Positions 1 through 6,647 of a stretch of DNA of 17,520 bases are shown here, one piece after another (position 1 is the stretch's first letter; every line of letters starts with the position of its first letter). The notes beneath the pieces were generated by a model that searched no databases, was not told the origin of the DNA, and saw only the letters and a program-made list of their open reading frames with translations. The translations under genes were made by a program, and so were the position numbers. The DNA is from Acidobacteriota bacterium (GTDB taxonomy: Bacteria; Acidobacteriota; Vicinamibacteria; Vicinamibacterales; Vicinamibacteraceae). The stretch is taken from the NCBI GenBank assembly GCA_023429845.1, contig JAEZCY010000249.1, forward strand, positions 1 to 17,520, in the 5' to 3' direction.

Positions 1-172
1 GCGACCTGGCCGCCCTCGACGCGCGCGCTGATCTCACCGGACGGCTGCACGAGGGCCCGCAGCCGTCCTTGACCAGTGGGTCCTCCATATGAGCCGCCGG
101 GCCTTGCCCGGCGGACTGGCGCGAAACGCTCGGGCGGGCTGCGTCGTCGGAATGCCATTGGAGGATTTCCGC
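1..172. other. Left edge, unassigned, with two hairpins
   Basis: No gene can be assigned with confidence. Plus-strand frames close at 29-31, 70-72 and 90-92, so the 3' end of an upstream plus-strand gene may lie here. A minus-strand frame is also open across 1-60 and reads as plausible protein, so a leftward gene is an alternative. Two perfect hairpins are visible: 39-68 (10-bp arms GGACGGCTGC/GCAGCCGTCC, 10-nt loop) and 94-114 (9-bp arms CCGCCGGGC/GCCCGGCGG, 3-nt loop). The first would suit a terminator of a gene ending at 31. The second shares its arm sequence with the inverted repeat at 3736-3787. Confidence 0.4.
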
Positions 173-1126
173 ATGCTGACTCGCCGCGACTGGCTTTCGC
201 TTACGCTCGGCACCGGTGCCGCGCTCGCCTTCGACCGCGCATTGCTGCAGGCGCAGCAGCCCCTGATCACCCGCGCCATCCCGTCATCCGGCGAGAAGCT
301 CCCGATCGTCGGCCTTGGCAGTTCCGCGACGTTCTCTCAGGTGGCGCGCAGCGAGGACGTGTCGGCGCTCCGTGAGGTGCTGAAGGCGTTCACCAGCAAT
401 GGCGGCACCGTTTTCGACACGGCTCCGAGCTACGGCGCGTCGGAGGAGGTCGCTGGCCGCATCGCGGGCGAGCTCGGCATCACGGAGAAGGTCTTCTGGG
501 CAACGAAGGTCAACGTGGCCGGGCGCGGTGGCGGCGGCGCCGATGCCGCAGCGGCGCGCAAGCAGATCGATGACTCGTTCGCCAAGCTCAAGAAGCCGAA
601 GATCGACCTGATCCAGGTGCACAACCTTGGCGACGTGCCGACGCAGCTCGGCATCCTGAAAGCGCTGAAGAAGGAAGGGCGCGTCCGCTACATCGGCGTG
701 ACGACGACCAACCCCGGCCAGTACACCGAGTTGCAGACGGTGATGCGGAACGAGCCTCTGGACTTCATCGGCATCGATTACGCCATCGACAACCGCGACG
801 TCGAGGAGAGCATCCTGCCGCTCGCCCAGGAGCGAAAGGTCGGCGTGCTCGTGTACGTGCCGTTCGGCCGCACGCGCCTGTTTGCCCGCGTCGGCGATCG
901 GGCGCTGCCCGACTGGGCGTCGCAGTTCGGCGCCACGAGCTGGGCGCAGGTGTTCATCAAGTACGTCGCCGCCCATCCGGCGGTGACGGTCGTCACGCCC
1001 GCCACGAGTCAGGCCAAGAACGTCATCGACAATCTCGGGGCGGCTCGAGGCTCGCTGCCCGACGAGGCCACGCGCAAGAAGATGGTCGAGTTCATCGACG
1101 CGTTGCCGCCGGCGCCGGCCAGGTAG
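173..1126 (+). CDS. Tat-exported aldo/keto reductase
   Basis: A 317-residue NADPH-type aldo/keto reductase, probably acting outside the cytoplasmic membrane. The N terminus has a twin-arginine signal (R4-R5 in LTRRDWLSL, then a hydrophobic stretch and an Ala-Gln-rich cleavage region near residue 28). The AKR catalytic tetrad is visible: D82 and Y87 in FDTAPSYG, K112 in ATKVN, and H150 in LIQVH. The ATG at 173 is chosen because GGAGGA lies about 7 nt upstream and it puts the RR motif at residues 4-5. In-frame starts at 89 and 152 would bury the signal. The substrate cannot be told. Exported AKRs with Tat signals are common in Acidobacteriota and Planctomycetota (family knowledge). The gene stands alone and is followed by a strong hairpin. 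Confidence 0.88.
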   Translation: MLTRRDWLSLTLGTGAALAFDRALLQAQQPLITRAIPSSGEKLPIVGLGSSATFSQVARSEDVSALREVLKAFTSNGGTVFDTAPSYGASEEVAGRIAGELGITEKVFWATKVNVAGRGGGGADAAAARKQIDDSFAKLKKPKIDLIQVHNLGDVPTQLGILKALKKEGRVRYIGVTTTNPGQYTELQTVMRNEPLDFIGIDYAIDNRDVEESILPLAQERKVGVLVYVPFGRTRLFARVGDRALPDWASQFGATSWAQVFIKYVAAHPAVTVVTPATSQAKNVIDNLGAARGSLPDEATRKKMVEFIDALPPAPAR

Positions 1127-1167
1127 GCAGGACCCCTGTCCCAGCGGCTCGCGCCGAGACCGGAAAT

Positions 1168-1199
1168 GCGAAAGGGCCGGATTGCTCCGGCCCTTTCGC
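1168..1199. terminator. Perfect 14-bp hairpin between convergent genes
   Basis: Arms GCGAAAGGGCCGGA and TCCGGCCCTTTCGC pair perfectly over 14 bp around a TTGC loop. It lies 41 bp after the reductase stop and 38 bp from the stop of the convergent PEP-CTERM gene, so it can end transcription from both sides. No U-tract follows on either strand, so termination would rest on stem strength. Confidence 0.75.
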
Positions 1200-1236
1200 G
1201 AGGTGTTGCCTTGGGGAGGCGGACCTCAGCGTGCGT

Positions 1237-1953
1237 TCAGATGCCCATCTTGCGACGCAGCGCGCCAAGGCCCATCAAGGCACCGCCCAGTAGCGCGACG
1301 GTTGCGCCGCCGTCTGGGACGTTGATCGGGGTATCCGTGATGATCGCGTAGAGGTTCGAACTTGTCTTCTTCCCCTCTTGCGTCTGGAGCACACCCTCCA
1401 GGGGCGCGTTACTGGCCGAGAATCCCAGTAACGAGAAGTAGTACAGGTTGCCGCCGTACCAGATCTGCTCGTTGAAGGATCCGTCCGAGAGCGTGACGAT
1501 GTCGTCGCACTGCGAGGCAGATCCCGCGGTGCATGGTTCGCTGTTCGGCGTTTCCAGATGCGTGAACTCGAACTTGGCGAACAGCTTCGCAGCGTTGTCG
1601 AACGTGCCGAGCGTGAAGTCGAGGTTCACGGACGTGATCGAGCTGCCGAGCCCAATCACGTTGTTGTCGTGAGTGAACGTGCCCAGGAAGAAGGCCTTGT
1701 TGACGTCAACGAGAAAGCCGTTGGCGGGGACGTCGCGCGAGTTCCAGTAGTACGCGCTCTGCCCGTACCCGATGTTCTTCCCCCACTTGATCGAGTCGTA
1801 GCCCGGGTTCGGCTTGTTGGAGTACACGACCCCCGTGCCCCCCACAGCGTTGCTCCACCCATCCTCGATGGTGTCGATCGTGATCTTGCCGGCCTCGGCG
1901 ACGCCGGTGCCCATAGCCAGCGACACAACCGTTGCAATTAGAAGATGCTTCAA
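1237..1953 (-). CDS. THxN-family PEP-CTERM protein, VPDGG variant
   Basis: A 238-residue exported protein of unknown function. It has a signal peptide (MKHLLIATVV onward, cleavage near AEA-GK at residue 21), a beta-rich body, and a C-terminal sorting tag. The tag is VPDGG at 212-216, a hydrophobic helix, then RRK. The body has the FTHDN segment at 93-97 and a later FEFTHLETPN with a Cys pair (C141, C149), which match the THxN group of PEP-CTERM proteins. PEP-CTERM tags are read by an exosortase, none of which is in the window. The start is taken as TTG at 1953 because GGGGGGAGAG lies just upstream and it gives a clean signal peptide. The longer ORF reaching 2055 adds 34 residues that do not look like a signal. 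Confidence 0.82.
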   Translation of the reverse strand: MKHLLIATVVSLAMGTGVAEAGKITIDTIEDGWSNAVGGTGVVYSNKPNPGYDSIKWGKNIGYGQSAYYWNSRDVPANGFLVDVNKAFFLGTFTHDNNVIGLGSSITSVNLDFTLGTFDNAAKLFAKFEFTHLETPNSEPCTAGSASQCDDIVTLSDGSFNEQIWYGGNLYYFSLLGFSASNAPLEGVLQTQEGKKTSSNLYAIITDTPINVPDGGATVALLGGALMGLGALRRKMGI

Positions 1954-2062
1954 CGCTCTCTCTCCCCCCGGCCACCCGCGTACTGACTCATCGGACGACG
2001 GCTGGGTATCAGCAACAACGATGCCGTTGGCCGTGTTCGATGAAAGCGGTCTCACCTAGATT

Positions 2063-2096
2063 GGAAGATAATTAACTTTCAGATTTGTACATTCTC
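2063..2096 (-). promoter_or_regulatory. AT-rich island, candidate promoter
   Basis: A short AT-rich patch in otherwise GC-rich sequence, holding TTAATTAT and TGTACAAAT on the minus strand, lies 110-145 nt upstream of the TTG start of the THxN PEP-CTERM gene. No well-spaced -35/-10 pair is convincing. The rest of the 1954-2158 gap shows nothing else I can name. Confidence 0.25.
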
Positions 2097-2158
2097 CGGA
2101 AGACTTTCGACTCGTTGACAAGGATCAAAGCTGCCAGCCGGCTCAAGCGGTATCGCGA

Positions 2159-2899
2159 CTACCTCAGGTGCCGGCCGCCATCGACGCGAACGACCTGTCC
2201 CGTGACCCAGTCCTGATCCAGCAGACCGAGCACCGCATGGGTGATCGCCTCTGGGCCGCCCCAGCGACCGAGGGGCGTGGCGTCGATCGTCGCCTTCTGC
2301 ATGGCAGCCGTGGACCCGGCGGCAGGGAGGATGGGGCCCGGGGCGACGGCGTTCACCTGGATGCTGTCCGGTGCGAGCTCCAGCGAAAGCGCCTCGGTGA
2401 GCGCGACGACACCGGCCTTGGCGACGTAGTAGGGCAGGTAGCCGGTGTAGCGCGGGCGGCCACTCGCCGCGACCCAGTCAGTGCAGAAGAGGATGTGTCC
2501 ACTGCCGGCGGCTCGCATGTGCGGCGCCGCGGCGCGTGCGCAGCCGAACGACGCGTCGAGATCCACGGCGAGCTGCTGACGCCAGGCCTCCGGCGTGACG
2601 TCGTTCAGGGCAACCCGGTTGTAGACGGACGCGAGACACACGAGCACGTCCAGACGGCCGGCCCACTCGATGACGTCGCGCACCAGGCGTTCGCACTCTG
2701 CATGTCGTTCGAGGTTGGCGCGGATCGCGGTACCGCGGCGGCCTGCCGAGGACACGGCGGCAACGGCGGCTCGAGCGGCGTGCTCTGAGGAGTGCCACGA
2801 GAACGCGACGTCCGCGCCGCGGGTCGCGAGCGCCCGCCCGAGCGACGGCCCCATGCGCGCGCCGCCGGTGACGAGCACCACACGATCGGTGAGAAGCAC
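2159..2899 (-). CDS. SDR oxidoreductase, pteridine reductase-like
   Basis: A 246-residue short-chain dehydrogenase/reductase, cytoplasmic, NADP(H)-dependent by type. The Rossmann motif is TGGARMGPSLG near the N terminus. The active-site YxxxK is in the segment PYYVAK. The usual catalytic Ser strand reads ILFCTDWVAASG, with Asp-Trp as in pteridine reductases (PTR1/FolM), and the C terminus VDGGRHLR matches the FolM ending. Reduction of dihydropterins is therefore the best guess, but another carbonyl substrate cannot be excluded. The start is GTG at 2899, which puts the first beta strand (VVLVTGG) at the correct place. There is no Shine-Dalgarno, and a TACGCT box lies 7 nt upstream. Confidence 0.85.
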   Translation of the reverse strand: MLLTDRVVLVTGGARMGPSLGRALATRGADVAFSWHSSEHAARAAVAAVSSAGRRGTAIRANLERHAECERLVRDVIEWAGRLDVLVCLASVYNRVALNDVTPEAWRQQLAVDLDASFGCARAAAPHMRAAGSGHILFCTDWVAASGRPRYTGYLPYYVAKAGVVALTEALSLELAPDSIQVNAVAPGPILPAAGSTAAMQKATIDATPLGRWGGPEAITHAVLGLLDQDWVTGQVVRVDGGRHLR

Positions 2900-2906
2900 G
2901 CGGTGT

Positions 2907-2912
2907 AGCGTA
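2907..2912 (-). promoter_or_regulatory. Candidate -10 box for leaderless SDR mRNA
   Basis: TACGCT on the minus strand ends 7 nt before the GTG start of the SDR. No Shine-Dalgarno is present. The box fits TANNNT but has no clear -35. On its own it is weak and gains support only from the similar layout at four other genes. Confidence 0.3.
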
Positions 2913-2940
2913 CAGCCTGGCAGCCTACGGCCTACGGGCC
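2911..2940. repeat. CCTACGGCCTAC-type intergenic repeat
   Basis: The string AGCCTACGGCCTACGGGCCT lies between the SDR start and the next gene. Related strings occur at 6940-6990 and 14268-14303, always outside or at the very end of coding sequence. Confidence 0.5.
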
Positions 2941-2945
2941 TGCTG

Positions 2946-2971
2946 GGCGTCGGGCGAGGCCCGACGCCTAC
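2946..2971 (-). repeat. GTAG-headed REP-like palindrome
   Basis: On the minus strand a GTAG head runs into a perfect 10-bp palindrome, GGCGTCGGGC and GCCCGACGCC, with a 3-nt loop. A GTAG/GTGG head followed by a GC-rich palindrome is the known architecture of REP elements mobilised by RAYT transposases. It lies 43-68 bp after the DUF1326 stop and could also act as its terminator. Confidence 0.6.
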
Positions 2972-3013
2972 GTACCACGAAGGCCGCGGGGCGCGGGCGC
3001 CGCCGGCCGCGTG

Positions 3014-3709
3014 TCAGAAGCTGAAGGTGCCGACGAAGGCCGACCGCTTGTCCATCTGCGACCAGCGGGTGCCGAGCTCCTGCCCGCTGAAGACCTGCGT
3101 GCGCGTGAGCCCCACTTCGGCGTTCGCGCCACGCGAGAGCGGCTGGAACCACTGCATGGCGCCACACGAGGGGTCGTGGTGAATGTGCCCTTCGACTTGC
3201 AGTTTCGCCTCGCCGGCAGTAACGGCCGCACCGTGATGCGTCTGCTCGTAGGCGATCGGCACGGCCTGCACCCCCACTACCGTGATCGGCAGGTCGCCAA
3301 CGGCCCTTCGAGCCATAGTGACCAGCGCGTCGCGCTGGGCTGCGTTCGCGCGCGCATCGACGTACATCAATGCCTTGACCTGGGTTGGGGCCTCACCGCC
3401 CATCTCCCGCATGCCGAGGTTGTGCGTGCCCGAGAGCGCCGCAACGACGGAGAGGCCGTCGATCGACACGCCGCCCACGCGGCCCTGATTCACACGCCAC
3501 GCCAGGACCGCCTGCTTGCCCATCGTCTCGGCTTCGCTGTTCATGACGCAGCCACCGGCGAACACCTCCGCGGTGCGCGCCTCCACGTAGGTGCCGCTCA
3601 CTGACGATGTGCCGGCGGCCTTTGCATCCGCGGCTGCGGGTCGATCGGCTGCTGCGGCTGGAACCGCAAGGAGGAGAGACGTCGCAAACGTGATGGTGGC
3701 GCGGGTCAT
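3014..3709 (-). CDS. Exported DUF1326 domain protein
   Basis: A 231-residue protein with an N-terminal signal peptide (ATITFATSLLLAVPAAAA). The DUF1326 features are SGTYVEARTAEVF at about 38-50, a GGC motif (C54), a GRVGGVSIDGLSVVA block at about 76-90, and YVDARANAAQRDAL at about 116-129. Near the C terminus the sequence is rich in possible metal ligands: HH at 158-159, HIHH at 175-178, and C182 in SCGAMQWFQP. The Cys cluster many DUF1326 proteins carry after YVEA is absent here except for C54. Function is unknown. The ATG at 3709 has GAGG 5 nt upstream. The gene is monocistronic by layout, with 114 bp before the SDR and 120 bp after the EamA gene. Confidence 0.8.
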   Translation of the reverse strand: MTRATITFATSLLLAVPAAAADRPAAADAKAAGTSSVSGTYVEARTAEVFAGGCVMNSEAETMGKQAVLAWRVNQGRVGGVSIDGLSVVAALSGTHNLGMREMGGEAPTQVKALMYVDARANAAQRDALVTMARRAVGDLPITVVGVQAVPIAYEQTHHGAAVTAGEAKLQVEGHIHHDPSCGAMQWFQPLSRGANAEVGLTRTQVFSGQELGTRWSQMDKRSAFVGTFSF

Positions 3710-3735
3710 GGGAACCTCACAGAAGGGCTGCCAAC

Positions 3736-3791
3736 CCGCCGGGCGACCTCTGCGCCGCAGCCTTTGGCGACGGCAGTGGCCCGGCGGCTAC
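3736..3791 (-). repeat. Long-loop inverted repeat with GTAG head
   Basis: Arms CCGCCGGGC (3736-3744) and GCCCGGCGG (3779-3787) are perfect 9-bp complements separated by 34 nt, and CTAC follows at 3788-3791 (GTAG on the minus strand). The same arms form the tight hairpin at 94-114. It lies 39 bp beyond the EamA stop, so a terminator role is possible. Confidence 0.5.
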
Positions 3792-3829
3792 ATCTCGAAG
3801 AGCCGTTCTGCCCGATCTTACGCGCCGCG

Positions 3830-4783
3830 CTACGCGGGCTCAACCTCGGCCACGCCGGGGCGCGCCCGGCCCTCGCCACCTGCCGGAGCCGGCCTCGAGC
3901 CTCGCGACACGACAGCGGAGCCCGCGAGCACCGCGCAAACCGCCACCGCAATCCGCCAGCTCAGGGGCTCGTGCAGCAGCCACGCGCCGAGCACGACGGC
4001 GACAACCGGGTTCACGTAGGGGTAGAGCGACACGACAGACATCGGCAGGTGGGCAAGCGCGTAGGTGTACGCAACGAACCCCACCAGACTGCCCGCGAAG
4101 AACAGATAGACCATCGCCGCGAGGCTCCGCGAGGACCACGTCAGGCGTCCGAACTCGCCCGTCAGCGCCCCGACCGTCAGGAGCACCAACCCGCCGGCGA
4201 GCATCTGGAACGCCGCCGACACCAGAGGGTCGGTCCCCTTGAGCCGCTGCTTCGAGACGGTGGAACCGATGGACCACCCGATGCACGCGAGCTGCGTCGC
4301 CACCAACCCTCCAACCCACTTCCACCCGGTCGTCTGGGAGAGCGCCGCCGCGAGGTCGGGCCAGACGAGCAGGAGTATGCCCGAAAAACCGACAAGCAGA
4401 CCGGTGACAGTCCGCAGCGTCAGGGGCTCTCCGCCAGCAAGGGACTCGATGCCCACCATCCAGAACGGCGTGGACGCGACGAGGACTGCCACGAGTCCGC
4501 TCGCCATGAATTGCTCCGCCCACACGACGCCGCCATTCCCGAAGCCGAGCATCGTGAAGCCGACGAGCAGGAAAACAGGCGCTCTCCGCCAGTCCGGCCA
4601 CTCGCGTCCCGTGGCACGGAGGGCAAGTGCCAGAACAATCCCGGCGAGCGTAAACCGCATGCCGCCCAGAAGAAATGGGGGCACCGTCTCCAAGGCGATC
4701 TTGATCCCGAGATAGGTTGTTCCCCAGAAGAGGCAGACCGCGGCGAACGCTGCCCAGGCCCATCGACGAGTGTTCTCGCTCAT
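3830..4783 (-). CDS. EamA/DMT-family exporter, YedA-like
   Basis: A 317-residue inner-membrane protein with about ten hydrophobic helices in two EamA repeats (roughly 10-140 and 155-290), followed by a polar Gly/Pro/Ala-rich tail. The opening LFWGTTYLGIKIALETVPPF is the hallmark of the YedA-like branch of the drug/metabolite transporter superfamily. The second repeat carries the conserved YPYVNPVVAVVLGAWLLHEP segment. The ATG at 4783 has GAGGAGG about 8 nt upstream and overlaps the stop of the Lrp gene by ATGA, so translation is probably coupled. Pairing with an Lrp/AsnC regulator suggests export of an amino acid or related metabolite, but the substrate is inferred from context only. Confidence 0.9.
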   Translation of the reverse strand: MSENTRRWAWAAFAAVCLFWGTTYLGIKIALETVPPFLLGGMRFTLAGIVLALALRATGREWPDWRRAPVFLLVGFTMLGFGNGGVVWAEQFMASGLVAVLVASTPFWMVGIESLAGGEPLTLRTVTGLLVGFSGILLLVWPDLAAALSQTTGWKWVGGLVATQLACIGWSIGSTVSKQRLKGTDPLVSAAFQMLAGGLVLLTVGALTGEFGRLTWSSRSLAAMVYLFFAGSLVGFVAYTYALAHLPMSVVSLYPYVNPVVAVVLGAWLLHEPLSWRIAVAVCAVLAGSAVVSRGSRPAPAGGEGRARPGVAEVEPA

Positions 4784-5319
4784 GGCAGCGCCTCCTCTTG
4801 TACGCCGGCTGCTTCGGCCGACGTCACCACCGGTCCGCCCGCCGCTACGCCGATGGGCAGGCGCGGCGTCTCCTTCACGGTTTCCAGGACCACCGTCGTG
4901 CGCGTGGACACCACCCCTGGAATCCGTCCGAGTCGCTGACGCAACAACGCGCCGAGGTGCTGCGCGTCCCGAGTACGGACCTTCAACAGGTAGCAGTCCT
5001 CACCCGCAACGTGATGGACCTCGAGCACCTCCGGGAGCGCTGCGAGCCGCTCGCCGGCCAGTTCCTCCTGCTCGCCCGTGCCCGACACGCGAACCGCAAC
5101 GAAGGCCAACTGCGCGAGGCAGACCGCCTTGGGCGCGAGAAGTGCCGCGAACCCTGTGACGATGCCGCGCGCCTCGAGCTTGCGAAGGCGCTCGAGTACG
5201 GCGGAGGGCGCCAGACCGACCGCCCTCGCCATATCGGCCTGAGAGGTCCTGGCATTGTCCTGAATGATCGTCAGCAGCTGGGTGTCTATTGCGTCCAGTG
5301 TTCTGTCCATACTACTCAT
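4780..5319 (-). CDS. Lrp/AsnC-family transcriptional regulator
   Basis: A DNA-binding regulator of about 179 residues. It has an N-terminal AsnC-type helix-turn-helix (LDAIDTQLLTIIQDNARTSQ through VGLAPSAVLERLRKLEARG) and a C-terminal RAM/ligand-binding domain (VRVSGTGEQEE, LEVHHVAGEDCYLLKVR, VVSTRTTVVLETVKE). It extends about 25 residues past the usual end of the family, with a low-complexity Ala/Gly/Val tail. Possible starts are TTG at 5325, ATG at 5319 and ATG at 5310; none has a Shine-Dalgarno. ATG 5319 sits 8 nt after a TATTAT box, so I choose it; ATG 5310 (MDRTLDAID) is equally typical of the family. It is co-transcribed with the EamA exporter through an ATGA overlap and most likely controls it and itself. 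Confidence 0.87.
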   Translation of the reverse strand: MSSMDRTLDAIDTQLLTIIQDNARTSQADMARAVGLAPSAVLERLRKLEARGIVTGFAALLAPKAVCLAQLAFVAVRVSGTGEQEELAGERLAALPEVLEVHHVAGEDCYLLKVRTRDAQHLGALLRQRLGRIPGVVSTRTTVVLETVKETPRLPIGVAAGGPVVTSAEAAGVQEEALP

Positions 5320-5327
5320 CTGCAAAG

Positions 5328-5333
5328 ATAATA
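5328..5333 (-). promoter_or_regulatory. Candidate -10 box of the lrp-eamA operon
   Basis: TATTAT on the minus strand ends 8 nt before ATG 5319, in a locally AT-rich patch with a repeated CGTAT (CGTATCGTCCGTATTA). No Shine-Dalgarno is present, so transcription probably begins at or next to the start codon. The CGTAT repeats are a possible site for autoregulation (inference). Confidence 0.4.
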
Positions 5334-5386
5334 CGGACGATACGGTGTAATAGCGACGAAAGTTCTGCGTGGGGCTCGATTGAGGC

Positions 5387-5794
5387 TCAAGCCCTCCCGA
5401 TACGGCCGAGGTGCGTGTCCTGGAAAGCGGTGGGGTATTTCAACCCGTACCCGAGCGCGCGATCGAAGCCGACGTGGGCCAGCCAGATGAGGGCGACCGT
5501 GGGGCCAGGTCCGACATGTGCGTGCGCCACAATGCTCGTGTCGGCACCCGCTGACACGTACAGCCCCGCCAAGCCGACCGCCAGGGGTGACGAGTAGGTG
5601 TGCGCGAGGTTGTAGACGACGGCGCCGACCCGCGCACCGGCGAGGTATCCCGCGAACGACACGTCGGGTGCGAAGAACAGCAGCGCGAATAGCAGCCAAC
5701 TTGCCCCGAGGTGCCAGTACAGGGCGGTGGCCGCGACGAGCACGGCCAGGCCTTCGAAACGTAGCCACGCAATGAGAGGCTGCTGGACGGACAT
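5387..5794 (-). CDS. DUF4260 membrane protein
   Basis: A 135-residue integral membrane protein with about four hydrophobic helices. The DUF4260 signature is clear: FFAPDVSFAGYLAGARVGAVVYNLAHTY in the middle, then WLAHVGFDRALGYGLKYP and the C-terminal FQDTHLGRIGR. The length is normal for the family. Function is unknown. The ATG at 5794 is the only start giving the full first helix. It has no Shine-Dalgarno, but TAGAAT lies 7 nt upstream. The gene is divergent from the CHRD gene and is followed by the Lrp gene 67 bp downstream on the same strand, with no visible functional link. Confidence 0.88.
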   Translation of the reverse strand: MSVQQPLIAWLRFEGLAVLVAATALYWHLGASWLLFALLFFAPDVSFAGYLAGARVGAVVYNLAHTYSSPLAVGLAGLYVSAGADTSIVAHAHVGPGPTVALIWLAHVGFDRALGYGLKYPTAFQDTHLGRIGRA

Positions 5795-5801
5795 GCCAGC
5801 G

Positions 5802-5807
5802 ATTCTA
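5802..5807 (-). promoter_or_regulatory. Candidate -10 box for leaderless DUF4260 mRNA
   Basis: TAGAAT on the minus strand ends 7 nt before the ATG of the DUF4260 gene, where +1 would fall at or near the start codon. No Shine-Dalgarno exists and no strong -35 is seen. Confidence 0.4.
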
Positions 5808-5927
5808 CGGCGCTGGCCATGCGCGGCACTGGCGCCCGTCGAGGTGCAGAATTGCCGCCTGTGCCCGGGCGAACAACTGGTATTCTTGCCTGCCGGCTAC
5901 CCCCGACAATTGAAGAAGGAGTGTCTG

Positions 5928-6530
5928 ATGAAACGCGTCTGCGCAGTTGCCCTGCTACTGCTCGCGAGCGCGCTGCCCGCTGCAGCGGCTCCAATCGTGT
6001 TCACGGCGTCGCTCTCGGGGAGTGCGGAGGCACCGCCGAATGCCTCGCCCGGCACCGGCAGCACGACGATCACCATCGACCCCGTCGCGCACACCCTGCG
6101 CGTCGAGGCGTCGTTCTCGGGCTTGCTGGCAGGCACGACCGCTTCGCACATCCACGTGATCAACAGCTTGAACGACACCAACACTGCCGACACCAACGGA
6201 CCGGTGTACACGACGGTGCCGACATTTGCGGGGTTCCCGTTGGGCGTGATGGCAGGTGTGTACGACCAGACGTTCGACACCCTCGCCGCGAGCACATACA
6301 ACCCTGCGCTGTTGAACAACGCGGCGATCCTGGGCAACACGTCGCTCGCCGAACAGGCGCTGTTCGACGGCATCATGGCCGGAAGCGCGTACTTGAACAT
6401 CCACTCCTCGCAGTTTCCTGCCGGCGAGATCCGCGGCTTCCTCGCGCCAGCGGCCGTGCCAGAGCCCGCGACGATGACCCTGCTGGGCCTGGCGCTGGCT
6501 GGCCTGGGCGTTCGTCGCCTGCGACGATAG
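5928..6530 (+). CDS. CHRD-domain PEP-CTERM protein
   Basis: A 200-residue exported protein. It has a signal peptide (MKRVCAVALLLLASALPAAA, cleavage near residue 21), a CHRD domain at about 24-172 (FTASLSGSAEAPPN at the start, TASHIHV in the middle, AYLNIHSSQFPAGEIRG at the end), and a PEP-CTERM tag (VPEP at 177-180, hydrophobic helix, RRLRR). CHRD domains were first described in chordin and are common in bacterial surface proteins with unknown partners. The tag predicts processing by an exosortase encoded elsewhere. The ATG at 5928 has GAAGGAG 6 nt upstream; the longer open frame upstream lacks a signal peptide. Confidence 0.92.
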   Translation: MKRVCAVALLLLASALPAAAAPIVFTASLSGSAEAPPNASPGTGSTTITIDPVAHTLRVEASFSGLLAGTTASHIHVINSLNDTNTADTNGPVYTTVPTFAGFPLGVMAGVYDQTFDTLAASTYNPALLNNAAILGNTSLAEQALFDGIMAGSAYLNIHSSQFPAGEIRGFLAPAAVPEPATMTLLGLALAGLGVRRLRR

Positions 6531-6560
6531 CCAGCATCCTTCCGAACCTCCTGAACGAAC

Positions 6561-6587
6561 AAGGGCGCCTCGAATCGAGGCGCCCTT
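6561..6587. terminator. Terminator hairpin after the CHRD gene
   Basis: Arms AAGGGCGCCTCG and CGAGGCGCCCTT pair over 12 bp around a tiny loop (AAT), 30 bp after the CHRD stop and 60 bp from the stop of the convergent Cys-rich gene. The flanking AA/TT gives a minimal U-run on either strand, so it can serve both genes. Confidence 0.75.
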
Positions 6588-6647
6588 ACTCATGCCGATC
6601 GCGCCGATGGACGGCGAGGGTGTGGCGAGGGCGAAGCCCGTCGAGCG

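Noticed and set aside
1954..2055. N-terminal extension of the THxN PEP-CTERM protein from the start at 2055
   Set aside because: The extra 34 residues precede a complete signal peptide, and a strong ribosome site sits directly before the TTG at 1953.
3764..4939. 391-codon plus-strand open frame
   Set aside because: It is antisense to the EamA exporter and Lrp regulator, with a composition dominated by Arg, Pro and Glu.
5879..5893. Possible sigma-54 (-24/-12) promoter before the CHRD gene
   Set aside because: TGG and TTGC are present but GG and GC are only 7 nt apart rather than 10, so it does not fit the required spacing.
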